A DNA stretch of 64,000 nt, taken from the NCBI RefSeq assembly GCF_020297485.1, contig NZ_JAIWZC010000001.1, positions 2,790,001 to 2,854,000 of the forward strand. The letters run 5' to 3'. Shown piece after piece: positions 51,084-60,885 of this stretch. Within the stretch, counting starts at the first letter, position 1; each line of letters starts with the position of its first letter. Position numbers and translations under genes: made by a program. Source of the DNA: Enterocloster clostridioformis (lineage in GTDB: Bacteria > Bacillota > Clostridia > Lachnospirales > Lachnospiraceae). A model generated the notes under the pieces. It searched no databases, was not told the DNA's origin, and saw nothing but the letters and a program-made list of their open reading frames with translations.

Positions 51084-52322
51084 TTATTCACCCTTCTGCT
51101 GAACCTCTACGGTACGTCCATCCACGTCTTTCGGGTCTCCCACGGTCAGTCCCGGGACCTCCGCATCCGGGCACGCGTTTGTCCATGCAAGCTTCATGAC
51201 ATCGTCGGCTGTCATTTCCTTCTTCTGGATAACTCCAAGGCGGATGTAATCGGCTGCAATATTGCCAAGCGCTTCCTCTGTGATTGCGTCAGACAGGCCG
51301 AAATCCAGGGAATCCCAGAACTCAAGCTGATTTTCAAACTCGCCTGTCATCTTATTGGTGTCAAACATTAACTGCACGGCATCCTCAGAGTGGAGACGGG
51401 CAAATTGCCCTGCACGTTTAATCGCCATAACTATGTATTTTGCATGAACCGGGTTCTTGGCAAGAAAATCATTGTTCATGGCGGTTACACAGCACACCTC
51501 TCCCTCGAACTCATCGCTGGGGGTAATGGAGCATACCTTGCGCATCTTATCTCTGTAGTTGGCGATTACAAAATAATCCGAGAAAATGGAAGCGTCAATC
51601 TCGCCGCTCTCCATGGCAGCAACGCTGGCCGCGCTGTCTGCGATATCAAGATACTCCACCTCAGAGGTAGGGTCTATCCCCTCCCCGTCCAGCATACGGT
51701 AGATAATGTTCTGGTCGGAGTTTCCGATGCCGTCATGGATGGCAATGGTCTTTCCCTTTAAATCCTCAGCTGTCTTGATTTCGCTGTCGTTGAATACGTA
51801 GATGGATTTGCAGCCCATGTGGGCTCCGGCTACGAAGGTCATATCCACGCCGTTTGTCACCGGCACAAGCATGGTTGCGATATGGTCTGTTCCCCACAGG
51901 CACTTCCCTGTACCAACCGTGATAACAACAGACTCGCCTTCAATGTATTCCGCGTTAATACCGTAATCCTCATAATAGCCCAGCGCCTCGGCAAGGTATA
52001 CCGCAGACACGCAGGCTCCCCCGTTAAACAGATAATTTAATGTTGTTCCAAAGGCAGGCTCCTTCTGCATAGCCTCCCAATCCTCCTGGGACACAGCCTC
52101 CGGGCGGCCGGCGTCTCCGGTTGCCTCCTCGCCGTTTTTCCCGGAATCCTGTGACTCTGCCGCTGACTCTGCCTCCGCTTTCGTCTCCGCCGATACAGCC
52201 GCTGTGGACGCGCTCTCCGTGGGTGAGCCTCCCCCCTGTTCCCCGCAGGCGCTCAGGGATAAGGCCATCATTCCCGCAAGCGCTGCTGCCAGAACGCGTT
52301 TCGCATTTGTTTTTTTCATCAT
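51084..52322 (-). CDS. SsuA/TauA-like ABC transporter substrate-binding lipoprotein
   Basis: A 412-residue protein with a lipobox (LSAC) near residue 26 and an acidic Ala/Glu/Ser linker (residues 30-75). The binding domain is of the NMT1/SsuA type: YLAEALGYYEDYGINAEYIE, DLKGKTIAIHDGIGNSDQNI. Relatives bind sulfonates, taurine, nitrate, or pyrimidine-like organic molecules. It is the third member of a transporter with the ATPase and permease encoded just upstream. The ligand cannot be named from sequence. Confidence 0.9.
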   Translation of the reverse strand: MMKKTNAKRVLAAALAGMMALSLSACGEQGGGSPTESASTAAVSAETKAEAESAAESQDSGKNGEEATGDAGRPEAVSQEDWEAMQKEPAFGTTLNYLFNGGACVSAVYLAEALGYYEDYGINAEYIEGESVVITVGTGKCLWGTDHIATMLVPVTNGVDMTFVAGAHMGCKSIYVFNDSEIKTAEDLKGKTIAIHDGIGNSDQNIIYRMLDGEGIDPTSEVEYLDIADSAASVAAMESGEIDASIFSDYFVIANYRDKMRKVCSITPSDEFEGEVCCVTAMNNDFLAKNPVHAKYIVMAIKRAGQFARLHSEDAVQLMFDTNKMTGEFENQLEFWDSLDFGLSDAITEEALGNIAADYIRLGVIQKKEMTADDVMKLAWTNACPDAEVPGLTVGDPKDVDGRTVEVQQKGE

Positions 52323-52407
52323 ACTGTTCTCCTTTTTGCTTTTAATGGTTATTTATATACACAGACCATAGAGTCTGCGCTTTTCACTTTACAGGGGTCT
52401 GTCCGTT

Positions 52408-53190
52408 TTACCGCTGACCGCTGTTTCTTCCGCCAAAGTGCAGGCGATTGAGGATTTCATTCCGGCAGGCCACAAAGGTCTGTGATGAGCGCTCTCTGGG
52501 GTATGCCTGGTCTATCCTAATATCAGAGACAACCCTCCCCGGGTGCGCGTCCATGACAATCACCCTGGTTCCCATGTAAATGGCTTCATCCACATCATGA
52601 GTAACCATGATCGCAAGCTGCTTTTTCTCCTGCCACACCTTTAGGATTTCATCCTGCATATTCATGCGTGTAAATGCGTCAAGCGCTCCCAGAGGCTCGT
52701 CTAACAGCAGTATATCCGGCTCGTTAATCAGAGAGCGCACCAGCGAAACGCGCTGTGCCATACCGCCGGAAAGCTGGCCCGGGTAGTCGTTCCGGAAGGA
52801 TTCAAGGCCTATGATTTTAAGCATCCTCTCTACCTTCTTCTCATTCCCCTTCAATTTTCCCTGCAGCTTTAAGCTGAAGGAAATATTTTTTTCCACTGTC
52901 AGCCATGGAAAAAGGGTTGGTTTCTGAAACATCATTCCCCGCTCCGGCGACGGCCCTGTAATCTGTGTCCCATTTACGGTCAGATGGCCGGTGGTCGGGG
53001 GAATCAGTCCGGCCACAAGGCGGAGTATGGTGGATTTCCCGCATCCAGACGGCCCCACGAGACTGATAAATTCACCGCTTTTCATGGAAAGATTCACTTC
53101 GTTTAACGCATGGGTAACCTCATCGTGCTCCACCTTTGCGAAACTTTTTGATACATTGTCTAACCGAAGGATAATTGTATTTTCTGCCAT
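52408..53190 (-). CDS. SsuB/TauB-like ABC transporter ATPase
   Basis: A 260-residue ATPase with Walker A GPSGCGKST, the signature LSGGMAQRVSLVRSLI and Walker B ILLLDEPLGALDAF, all intact. The start at 53190 is coupled to the permease stop (TAATG). It energises the SsuABC-like importer; the sequence is typical of the nitrate/sulfonate/taurine subfamily. Confidence 0.92.
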   Translation of the reverse strand: MAENTIILRLDNVSKSFAKVEHDEVTHALNEVNLSMKSGEFISLVGPSGCGKSTILRLVAGLIPPTTGHLTVNGTQITGPSPERGMMFQKPTLFPWLTVEKNISFSLKLQGKLKGNEKKVERMLKIIGLESFRNDYPGQLSGGMAQRVSLVRSLINEPDILLLDEPLGALDAFTRMNMQDEILKVWQEKKQLAIMVTHDVDEAIYMGTRVIVMDAHPGRVVSDIRIDQAYPRERSSQTFVACRNEILNRLHFGGRNSGQR

Positions 53191-54266
53191 TATTTCACTA
53201 CTCCGTTCTGCCATCTGAGGACGCGGCGTTTAATCAAATCCAGCACCTTTGTCACAATAGTGAAAATAAAGCAGATGACAAACAGCGCAGCAAACATTTT
53301 GTCATAGGCCGCCCAGGATTTAGCCCAATTCATGTACCAGCCAAGTCCTGCTTTTACCCCCATCATCTCCGCAATCATGATTGCAACACAGGAGGAACTC
53401 ATGGCTTGGGTGCAGCCCTGTAAAATAGAGGGCATTGCATGAGGGATCGCCACCCGGAATACAAGCTGCCGCTCACTTGCCCCCAGGGTCCTTGCGGCCT
53501 CGAAGAAATCCTTGTCCACATTTTGGATGCCGGACATGGATGCCACGGTAACTGCAAACCATGAGCCAAGAGCGATGATAAACACGGCACCCCTGAACAG
53601 GGAGGCTGCCACAACCATGATAATGGGAATCCATGTTGCGGTGGGGATGGGCCCCAGAAATTTGATAATGGGATTTATCCAGTACCGGGCCTTTTCGGAG
53701 TAACCGCAGGTAATTCCCGTAACCAGTCCCAGGACAATACCGATAAAATATCCCAAAAACAGCAGGCGCAGAGTGTGAAGCGTACATTCAAGCAGATAAG
53801 CCCGGTCCTCCCATGCAATGTTCAATATGCTGTTCATACACGGAACAAAGGGCTGGGACAGGATGCCTGTTTTCAGGGTCAGGTAATCATAAACGGTAAG
53901 CAGGAGAAAAAAAGCAGAGACCAAAGGCGCGCGGTAGCGCAGGTCCTCCACTGTCCGTTTATCCCCCCTCCGGTTTTTAATCCCGGCTTCAAGGGCATAG
54001 AGAGCGTATGCGGTCATAAAGGCTGCCACTACCCATACATAGGTGTAGGGATGGCTGTTGGGACTTCCGTTGGGAACCTCCCAGTACTCGATAATAGCGA
54101 TGAAACCGCAGATAACCGGAAGCACCATAATAACAAAATCCAGGATTTTCTGCCCGCGTGTTTTTTCCTTTTGCTCCAGTTCTTTTAGCTGCTGTCTCGT
54201 CAGATGTCCCAGCGGGTTTATCTGTCCGCTGTCAGGGACAGGCTTTTCCTCCATATTAGTTGACAT
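53190..54266 (-). CDS. SsuC/TauC-like ABC transporter permease
   Basis: A 358-residue membrane protein with a longer N-terminal part than usual (about 100 residues of cytosolic and membrane segments) and then the typical BPD_transp_1 domain: RLLFLGYFIGIVLGLVTGIT, GPIPTATWIPIIMV and the EAA loop DFFEAARTLGASERQLVFRV. The start at 54266 has GAGGAGAAGG just before it. It lies 163 bases after the LarA-like gene, in the same direction. Confidence 0.9.
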   Translation of the reverse strand: MSTNMEEKPVPDSGQINPLGHLTRQQLKELEQKEKTRGQKILDFVIMVLPVICGFIAIIEYWEVPNGSPNSHPYTYVWVVAAFMTAYALYALEAGIKNRRGDKRTVEDLRYRAPLVSAFFLLLTVYDYLTLKTGILSQPFVPCMNSILNIAWEDRAYLLECTLHTLRLLFLGYFIGIVLGLVTGITCGYSEKARYWINPIIKFLGPIPTATWIPIIMVVAASLFRGAVFIIALGSWFAVTVASMSGIQNVDKDFFEAARTLGASERQLVFRVAIPHAMPSILQGCTQAMSSSCVAIMIAEMMGVKAGLGWYMNWAKSWAAYDKMFAALFVICFIFTIVTKVLDLIKRRVLRWQNGVVK

Positions 54267-54429
54267 AGTCCTTCTCCTCTGCATGTGATGGATACTAAAG
54301 TATTCAAATATCGCGCTTCTATTCTAATCGAAATTGAACGGACTGTACAATTTAAAATAACTAAGATGGAAGCCGTGTTTATAGCTTAATTCTATAACAA
54401 TGCCTCTTTATTCGGTTTTCCTGTAACGT

Positions 54430-55932
54430 TTATACCATCTGCCCATGCATATGGCACGCGCACCCGCAGTCCTCCTGCCCCTTGCCTTCATACGCCTCAT
54501 CCTTCATCATCAGATGGACCGCGCCCAGCTTAAAGGTCTGGGGAAGGGCCAGGATATTGGGATTTTGTCCAACAAACTTTTTCTTTGCGTCAGCCAGTGC
54601 TTCCTCAATGGTGGCCCTGGTTTTAAGGCCCATCCCTCTGGCATAGCCCGGTTCCTGGGCGCCGCACAGATAGATGGCGGAGGTATTCATTTCCGCTATA
54701 TGGCCGCAGCTAATCATGGAGAAGCCGTGAAATGGGTGGAACGCATTGCAGTAACGGTATTTTCTGATATATTCCTCATTGGTTGCAAAGTATTCGCCGT
54801 ACCGGTTCATGTCCGGCAGGGTGTTCATAAAATCATGCTGGAACATATCATACATTTCCCTGGTGTAAGGCCACAGCTCATCGTGGAAATAACCGCTGCA
54901 CAGGGAGGAACAGATAATCACACAGTTATCGCTCATAATGCGCTTATGCCGGATGACCTGGGCCGAGATGGCCTGCATCAGCATAATGGGATTGGTGCCC
55001 ATGCCCTCGCCGTAGTGGAAGAACTGGGGCATACCGAATATCATCACATCATACTTCTTTTCGGCCCACGGCACATAGGTCCTCTTATCCGCCGTAATCC
55101 AGGAATGGGGCTGCATGACTTTGGCATATCCGCTGTTAATCTCTATCTGGCGGGACTTGGTGTCCAGCACGGCGTCGCAGCAGAAAAACTTCTTTCCCAT
55201 GCACTTTTCCATATACTGGCCAATCTCATCAAATTTCGTCCTCATAAGCGACTTTCCGCTGACCGGAGTAAAATCCTTCCGGTGCATGACCTCAGGCACA
55301 TGGTGGGAGGCAATGGAACGCCAATGGGTGATGCCTGTGGCGCAGTGCTTATATCCCCCGGAGTAGCCGCCGTAGGGATTGCCCTGGGTGTGCCCGATGA
55401 GGATTGCCACGTCGCTGTCATACACATATTTGTTCATGAGCACCGGGTCGCCGCGGTCCGTGGTGCCCAGGTCCACCAGATGCTCATAATCCTCGCTGTC
55501 ATGGTTGATAATCTGGTGTGAGTGCCAGAACTCGTGGAACAGCTCATCCCCAAGAATGTTGTAGATTTCCGCCTCCGTGTTCTTACGGTGAAGTCCGTTG
55601 GAACAGATTAAAAGGATGTCCTTCTTCTCCACTCCCGCGTCGTACAGCTCCTTCAGTATCAATTTAATAGATATTTTCCTGTGGGAAGTGGGCTGTTCCC
55701 CTCCTTTTACCCTATCCGGGAAAATAATGGTCACCTTGGATCCCTTATGGGCCAGCCTGGACAGCGGCTCCATTCCCATGGGATTGCGTATGGATTCCAG
55801 GGTCTTTTCCACCAGCCGGTCCTCCGGGATACAGGGCGGGTCTGCCACAGTCTCGCCGGGTATGAACACATCGGTGTTGTCCGGAAGCTCTGCCGCCATA
55901 AGCCCCGCGCCATATTCAAATGATAACTTCAT
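54430..55932 (-). CDS. larA: LarA-family nickel-pincer racemase/epimerase, substrate unknown
   Basis: A 500-residue LarA homologue. By eye against Lactobacillus LarA: the Lys that binds the cofactor (K184) matches Lys195 in GYSGGYKHCATG, the nickel ligand His200 matches His211 in IASHHVPE, and His108 matches His115 in SNGLHRKNT. His174 would fall at Asn185 (GNPYGGYSGG), a substitution in the catalytic pair. It is longer than LarA (about 425), with a Cys/His-rich C-terminus (GQEDCGCACHMHG). The start at 55932 follows GGAGG by 9 bases. Substrate is probably another 2-hydroxyacid or aldonate. Confidence 0.85.
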   Translation of the reverse strand: MKLSFEYGAGLMAAELPDNTDVFIPGETVADPPCIPEDRLVEKTLESIRNPMGMEPLSRLAHKGSKVTIIFPDRVKGGEQPTSHRKISIKLILKELYDAGVEKKDILLICSNGLHRKNTEAEIYNILGDELFHEFWHSHQIINHDSEDYEHLVDLGTTDRGDPVLMNKYVYDSDVAILIGHTQGNPYGGYSGGYKHCATGITHWRSIASHHVPEVMHRKDFTPVSGKSLMRTKFDEIGQYMEKCMGKKFFCCDAVLDTKSRQIEINSGYAKVMQPHSWITADKRTYVPWAEKKYDVMIFGMPQFFHYGEGMGTNPIMLMQAISAQVIRHKRIMSDNCVIICSSLCSGYFHDELWPYTREMYDMFQHDFMNTLPDMNRYGEYFATNEEYIRKYRYCNAFHPFHGFSMISCGHIAEMNTSAIYLCGAQEPGYARGMGLKTRATIEEALADAKKKFVGQNPNILALPQTFKLGAVHLMMKDEAYEGKGQEDCGCACHMHGQMV

Positions 55933-55984
55933 ATGATAATCCTCCTGTGATTTTCCTGTGATTTTCAATTGTGTTCCAAACGCT

Positions 55985-56824
55985 TCAGTCCTGTTCCAGA
56001 TAGGTGCGCACGATCTCCAGATATTCCTCCGGATAGAATCCAATTTCTCCCTGGAACCTGGTGAGGGCAATCAGGCCGCCGTCCATGACCGGAACCGAAG
56101 CCAGCATCCTGGCGTTGTCCGTTTTAAGGCCGCCTCCATAGACCACATCCATTCCTCCGGTCATTTCCTTAATATAGGAACCAATCTTCGTGATATATGC
56201 TTCATCCGGCGGTGTCTTGCCTGGTCCGATGGCCCATATGGGTTCATAGGCAATGACCACCTTCTCCTTATCCACATCCTTAAGCCCTGTCTCCAGCTGC
56301 GATTTCAGCACTTCCTGCCATTGTTCCTGCTCCCCGGCCGTTTCCCCGATACAGTAGATCACGGTAAGGCCGGCCTGGATTGCCGCCTTGATTTCCTGAT
56401 TCAGCAGCCTTCCCACTGCGCCTTCATCCGTGACTCCGGCCTCCTTTAGAATTCCGGCCTTATCCTTTCGCTCCTCGCAGTGGCCGATGATAACGGAACT
56501 GCATCCCATTGCTTTAGCTGCGTTGGCAGTGCGGTTGGTGGTAAATGCGCCGAAATTGCCGTTTTCAGCCGTATCGTCCCTGTACACTCCCTGGCAGCCA
56601 ATCTTAACCGGGCTGTCCTCACACAGGGCTTTTACCGCCGGAATCAAATGGGCTTCCGGGAAATACATGACGAACTCCACATCTTCTGCGCCGTACGCCT
56701 TCAGCTTTTCCTGGGTATTCTGCACAATGTAGCTCCCCCATTCCTCCATGGGCGCCACACCGTTGACCCCTCCGTACTCCCTGGGTATATCGAACCGTTT
56801 CAGGTTCAGAAATATGTGTTTCAT
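55985..56824 (-). CDS. Divergent triosephosphate isomerase homologue
   Basis: A 279-residue TIM-barrel protein. The catalytic His is in VIIGHCEERKD and the Glu in VIAYEPIWAIGPGK; the phosphate-binding region is GGGLKTDN. The first loop reads FLNLKRFDIP, with Asn and Lys placed as in the usual NWKMN, so the four key residues are there. It is longer and more divergent than the housekeeping enzyme and belongs to this catabolic operon, so it may act on a substituted triose phosphate. Its start overlaps the kinase-family stop by 4 bases. Confidence 0.85.
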   Translation of the reverse strand: MKHIFLNLKRFDIPREYGGVNGVAPMEEWGSYIVQNTQEKLKAYGAEDVEFVMYFPEAHLIPAVKALCEDSPVKIGCQGVYRDDTAENGNFGAFTTNRTANAAKAMGCSSVIIGHCEERKDKAGILKEAGVTDEGAVGRLLNQEIKAAIQAGLTVIYCIGETAGEQEQWQEVLKSQLETGLKDVDKEKVVIAYEPIWAIGPGKTPPDEAYITKIGSYIKEMTGGMDVVYGGGLKTDNARMLASVPVMDGGLIALTRFQGEIGFYPEEYLEIVRTYLEQD

Positions 56825-58014
56825 TTTCCCACTCCCATCTTTTCATACTCTTCTTTAAAATCCACAAAATCCCTCAGTTCGGGTCCAATCAGCGGCCTGC
56901 ACCATTCCAGAAACGCGCCGGTTACATCATTGCCCCTGTCATTTATGTATTCATCCGGCAAAACCCGCTCATGGAGCATCACCTCTTTGATGGGTATGGC
57001 TGAGGTATGGACATGATACCCGCCATCCTCATTTTCATCCCGTATAAGTCCAATCATGACGCCGCTCCCGCCGGCCATGGCTGTACGCAGCGCTTCCCTG
57101 CCGGCCAGAACTGCCTCTTCCCGGTCCACAGGAGACTGCCAGGCTATGGACGCCCTTCCGCAAAGGCCGGGCTTCTCGCTCCTGGCCTTAATTCCCAGCT
57201 TCTGTATGACCAAATTCGCCAGATAAGCGCTGACATCCCCATAATAGGCGGCTCTCCCCGCCTTAAAAACAGGTGGCACAATGGGTTCCCCTTTTTCATT
57301 CTTAAGCCCCTCGCTGGCAACCACCACCACGCCTCCCTTTTCTTCGTAAAGGCGTTTCACATCCTCCAGGAATTCCTCCTCATGGAAGGGACGCTCCGGC
57401 AGATAAATCAGATGGGGCGCATCCCCCGGCTTCTTCCTGGCCAGGGCGGATGCAGCCGTTATCCATCCGGCGTTGCGGCCCATGGCTTCCATGACGCACA
57501 CATGGATGGGCAGGGCCCTGACATCCGCGCCCACCTCTGCCGTGGAAGCGGCGATAAACCTGGCCGCGCTTCCATATCCCGGTGTATGGTCTGTTATGGC
57601 AATGTCGTTGTCAATGGTCTTGGGAATTCCCACCACATAGATGTCCTCTCCCCTGCATGCCTCAAAGATACGGCCGCAGGTGTCCATGGTCCCGTTTCCG
57701 CCGTTCAGGAGCACATACCGGATCCCATGCTTCCTGAAGATTCCCGCCATGGCATCATAGTCCTCCTGTTCCAGGGCATACCGGGAGGAGCCGATTGCGG
57801 TGGCCGGCGTCTGAAGCAAAAGGCTCAGCTTCTCCTCCGGAACCTGCATCAAATCCAGAAAATTCTCCTTCAGGATTCCTCCGCTTCCGCCAATTGCCCC
57901 GTACACCTTCCCTATGCTGCCGGATTTCTTGGCTTCCTCCACCACGCCGTACAGGGAAGCATTGATAACAGCCGTGGGGCCGCCTCCATGGACCACCAGA
58001 ACATTTGCCGACAT
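56821..58014 (-). CDS. 6-phosphofructokinase-family protein with mixed ATP/PPi motifs
   Basis: A 397-residue PFK-family enzyme: VVHGGGPTAVINASLYG, LLNGGNGTMDTCG, IPKTIDNDI, TPGYGSAARF, and MEAMGRNAGW. The position usually Gly in ATP enzymes and Asp in PPi enzymes is Gly here (GGNGT), while Lys in PKTIDND is the PPi-type residue. The donor is therefore ambiguous. It would phosphorylate a ketose phosphate for the aldolase encoded directly upstream. ATG at 58014 is preferred; 58035 is possible. Confidence 0.88.
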   Translation of the reverse strand: MSANVLVVHGGGPTAVINASLYGVVEEAKKSGSIGKVYGAIGGSGGILKENFLDLMQVPEEKLSLLLQTPATAIGSSRYALEQEDYDAMAGIFRKHGIRYVLLNGGNGTMDTCGRIFEACRGEDIYVVGIPKTIDNDIAITDHTPGYGSAARFIAASTAEVGADVRALPIHVCVMEAMGRNAGWITAASALARKKPGDAPHLIYLPERPFHEEEFLEDVKRLYEEKGGVVVVASEGLKNEKGEPIVPPVFKAGRAAYYGDVSAYLANLVIQKLGIKARSEKPGLCGRASIAWQSPVDREEAVLAGREALRTAMAGGSGVMIGLIRDENEDGGYHVHTSAIPIKEVMLHERVLPDEYINDRGNDVTGAFLEWCRPLIGPELRDFVDFKEEYEKMGVGK

Positions 58015-58038
58015 TGCCTTTACCACCTTTCTCATTTA

Positions 58039-58956
58039 TTATATCTGCATTTTCTTATAGCGCTCAGCCATCTCCTCCAGGGAAACCTGTTCCACCAGAG
58101 GCGCTTTGCCGTAGGAGCCAAACTGTACGATGAGGGTGCCCACCACTTCCTTCACGCCCCGCTCAATACAGTCTGTTATGGCTGGCGTATCCTCATCCGG
58201 TATGGCGCCGGTCAGCGTACCTCCCAGCCCGTTAATTTCATTCACAATATATTCCGGAACCGTGGACGATCCATGGGATACCAGGGCCCCGAAAATCCCC
58301 TCGTGGTTCAGGAACTCCCTTATGGCCACCGCAATCTCCTTGCGCAGCTTTACATCCTTTCCCTTGGAGGCCCCGTGCATGATTCCATAGGATATGGCCA
58401 GTGCGTCCACACCGGTCTTGCGGAAAAATTCAACCGCCTTCAGGGGATTGGTATAAGTGGAACCCTCTGAAAACACATGGTCCTCCACTCCGGCCAGCAC
58501 TCCCAGCTCCCCTTCCACGCTGACGCCTCTTGCATGTGCGTATTTCACCACTTCCCGGGTCAGCTCCACATTTTCATCAAAGGCAAGGGACGACCCGTCA
58601 ATCATCACAGAGGTGTATCCCCCTGCAATGGCAGCCGCGCAGGAATCAAAATCCCGCCCGTGGTCCAGATGAAGGACAATGGGGATAGGGCTGTCCTCCC
58701 CATATTTCTTTACGGCCCTGGCAATATTTTTGGCGCCCTTTTTCTTATCCTCCAGGGTTGCGTTCATAAAGTCGCATCTTCCCCCCATGAAGCCGTTTGC
58801 CAGGTCAGCTCCCTGCAATATGGCAGCGGAGCGGAACATCTCATGGACCCCGATGGCGGCCTTTGCCTGGGCCACCGCGTTGACGTTGAAAGCGCCCTGG
58901 GCAAATCCATGTTTAACAGAAGCCTCCATGAGAGGTCTTAAAGGAATCAATGTCAT
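58039..58956 (-). CDS. Class II fructose/tagatose-bisphosphate-type aldolase
   Basis: A 305-residue zinc-dependent aldolase. Metal and catalytic residues are visible in VLHLDHGRDFDSC (Asp, His), GELGVLAGVED (Glu), AISYGIMHGAS (His) and LVSHGSSTVP (His). It cleaves a ketose bisphosphate or a related sugar phosphate into two three-carbon units. A second class II aldolase is encoded 41 bases upstream, so the two may act on different stereoisomers. Confidence 0.9.
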   Translation of the reverse strand: MTLIPLRPLMEASVKHGFAQGAFNVNAVAQAKAAIGVHEMFRSAAILQGADLANGFMGGRCDFMNATLEDKKKGAKNIARAVKKYGEDSPIPIVLHLDHGRDFDSCAAAIAGGYTSVMIDGSSLAFDENVELTREVVKYAHARGVSVEGELGVLAGVEDHVFSEGSTYTNPLKAVEFFRKTGVDALAISYGIMHGASKGKDVKLRKEIAVAIREFLNHEGIFGALVSHGSSTVPEYIVNEINGLGGTLTGAIPDEDTPAITDCIERGVKEVVGTLIVQFGSYGKAPLVEQVSLEEMAERYKKMQI

Positions 58957-58996
58957 ATTTTACCTTCCTTTTCCGGCGTTTTATCACTGGACAGGG

Positions 58997-59851
58997 TCAC
59001 GCCCTTTCCTGGGATCCTGCCAGCCGGATAATATCTTTAATGTCTTCGCGCAGCCGCAGTTCCGCATACTGTGATAATTTCCAGGCGTGGCCCTGGTCCT
59101 TACCCTCAGCCAGCCCCTCTTTCAGATAGTTCACATACTGGCAGCGCACCTGGGTACCAAAATTAATCTTGGCCACTCCGCTGTCAATGGAACGCTTCAC
59201 CAGTTCCTCATCCATACCCGTGCATCCGTGAAGAACAAAGGGGATATCCGTAAATTTCCTGCACTCCTCCAGCACCTCCGCCCGGATATCCACAGGCCCG
59301 TTGTAAAACCCGTGGGCATTACCGATGCCGATGGCCAGTGAATCGGGATGGCAGAGCTTAAGATACTGTCTCACCACATCCGGGTCCGCGATGTTGGATG
59401 CACCCATCTTATTTCCCTTGTCATCCAGACGGCACAGCTCTCCGATTTCCGCCTCCAGGGGCACGCCAAAGGACCTGCACACCCTGGCCACCGCCTCTGT
59501 GGCAGCTGCATTTTCCTCCACTGGCAGGGCGGAACCGTCAAACATAATAGAGGTAAATCCCAGCTTCAGCATCTCCATACAGCGCTCAAAGCTGTCTCCA
59601 TGGTCCAGATGGATTGCAACCGGCACAGATACCTTGGCGGCCATCCATTTTGCCGTCTCATAAAACCAGTCATGGCCTGAATAAGCCCCTGTATTCACAT
59701 AGTGGGCCAATATGACCGGGGAGCGAAGCTCCTCCGCGGCCATGCACACGGCCCGTATGATGTCATAGGTTCCTCCCTGGGTATTGATAGCGGGAACCGC
59801 ATAATGTCCTTTATAGGCATTCTGAAGCATTTCATAAGTGGTTGTCAGCAT
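58997..59851 (-). CDS. Second class II aldolase (GatY/KbaY-like)
   Basis: A 284-residue class II aldolase with AIHLDHGDSFERCMEMLKLG, EAEIGELCRLDD, AIGIGNAHGFYNG and VLHGCTGMDEELVK, the four metal- and phosphate-binding regions. It is close to the tagatose-bisphosphate aldolase group. Zinc ligands (two His, one Glu) are present. It is part of the leftward catabolic operon, between the alcohol dehydrogenase and the other aldolase. Confidence 0.9.
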   Translation of the reverse strand: MLTTTYEMLQNAYKGHYAVPAINTQGGTYDIIRAVCMAAEELRSPVILAHYVNTGAYSGHDWFYETAKWMAAKVSVPVAIHLDHGDSFERCMEMLKLGFTSIMFDGSALPVEENAAATEAVARVCRSFGVPLEAEIGELCRLDDKGNKMGASNIADPDVVRQYLKLCHPDSLAIGIGNAHGFYNGPVDIRAEVLEECRKFTDIPFVLHGCTGMDEELVKRSIDSGVAKINFGTQVRCQYVNYLKEGLAEGKDQGHAWKLSQYAELRLREDIKDIIRLAGSQERA

Positions 59852-59864
59852 GCTATTCTCCTTC

Positions 59865-60881
59865 TCAGATGTTCACGATGACTTTCAGATAATCGGACGG
59901 GGACTGAATCATGTCCTTTATGGTATCCTCCACCTGGTCCAGTTCAATCATTTTTGTTATAATTGCGTCCGTGGGTACCCTGCCCTCGTTTACCAGACTG
60001 ATTGCCTCCGGAAACTTTCCGTTGGAATTCCTGGACGGGCACACGTCAATTTCCTTCTGCATCAGGCGTACCGTGTTAATCCGCACCGGGTCATGAGGCC
60101 ATCCCACCAGGGCAGTCCTTCCTCCATGGCACACGTAATTATGCATGTTCTCCAGAATGACCGGAGCTCCTGTACAATCAATCATGGCCTCAGGCAGCTT
60201 GCCGCCTGTCACCTCCCGCAGATACTCCTCCACATTTCCATCCCCGGAATTAAAGGTGCATGGTACCCCCAGCTCCTTTGCGTAATCCAGACGCTTTTGC
60301 AGCACATCCACCAGTATGGGGGTCGCGCCGTAATTGATGCAGGCAAATGCAGCCATAAGGCCGATGATGCCGGCTCCGAACACGGCGCAGTGCTCCCCCT
60401 TTGATACCCTGGCCCTGGCGGCCCCGTGAAGGCCGATGGTTAAGGGTTCCACCAGGGCTGCATGGGTAAAGGTCAATTCATCGGGAAGCTTATATAAAAG
60501 CTGCACCGGATGAAGGAAATACTCGGACATCATGCCGTCCTTATGTACGCCGCACACATGCAGGTCCGCGCAGTTATTGAAGCGCCCCGCCGCGCACATA
60601 TGGCACTTATTACAGGGCACATAGGGTTCCAGGGCCACCCGGTCGCCCGGCTTTAACCCTTTGTCATTCTCCCCGATTTCCTGAATGACTCCCACGCCCT
60701 CATGGCCCAGCCCGTTAATGGGATAGCGCATGGTGGGGTTCACCCCCCTGTAAGCAGTCACGTCCGAACCGCAGATACCGCACATTTCCATTTTTATGAT
60801 TGCCTGTCCTTCTTTCAGCTCCGGCATGGGCAAATCCTTTATCACCAGGTTTCCTGGCTCCGGCAGACATAATACCTGCAT
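59865..60881 (-). CDS. Zinc-dependent alcohol/polyol dehydrogenase
   Basis: A 338-residue medium-chain dehydrogenase. Catalytic zinc ligands: Cys in MCGICGSDVTAYRG and the GLGHEGVGVIQEIG motif (His, Glu). Structural zinc: CNKCHMCAAGRFNNC. NAD site: AVFGAGIIGLMAAF. It oxidises a polyol or reduces a ketone, like sorbitol or threonine dehydrogenases. The start at 60881 (MQVLCLP) follows GAGGAGG; it lies 4 bases from the SDR stop. Confidence 0.9.
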   Translation of the reverse strand: MQVLCLPEPGNLVIKDLPMPELKEGQAIIKMEMCGICGSDVTAYRGVNPTMRYPINGLGHEGVGVIQEIGENDKGLKPGDRVALEPYVPCNKCHMCAAGRFNNCADLHVCGVHKDGMMSEYFLHPVQLLYKLPDELTFTHAALVEPLTIGLHGAARARVSKGEHCAVFGAGIIGLMAAFACINYGATPILVDVLQKRLDYAKELGVPCTFNSGDGNVEEYLREVTGGKLPEAMIDCTGAPVILENMHNYVCHGGRTALVGWPHDPVRINTVRLMQKEIDVCPSRNSNGKFPEAISLVNEGRVPTDAIITKMIELDQVEDTIKDMIQSPSDYLKVIVNI

Positions 60882-60885
60882 GTTT

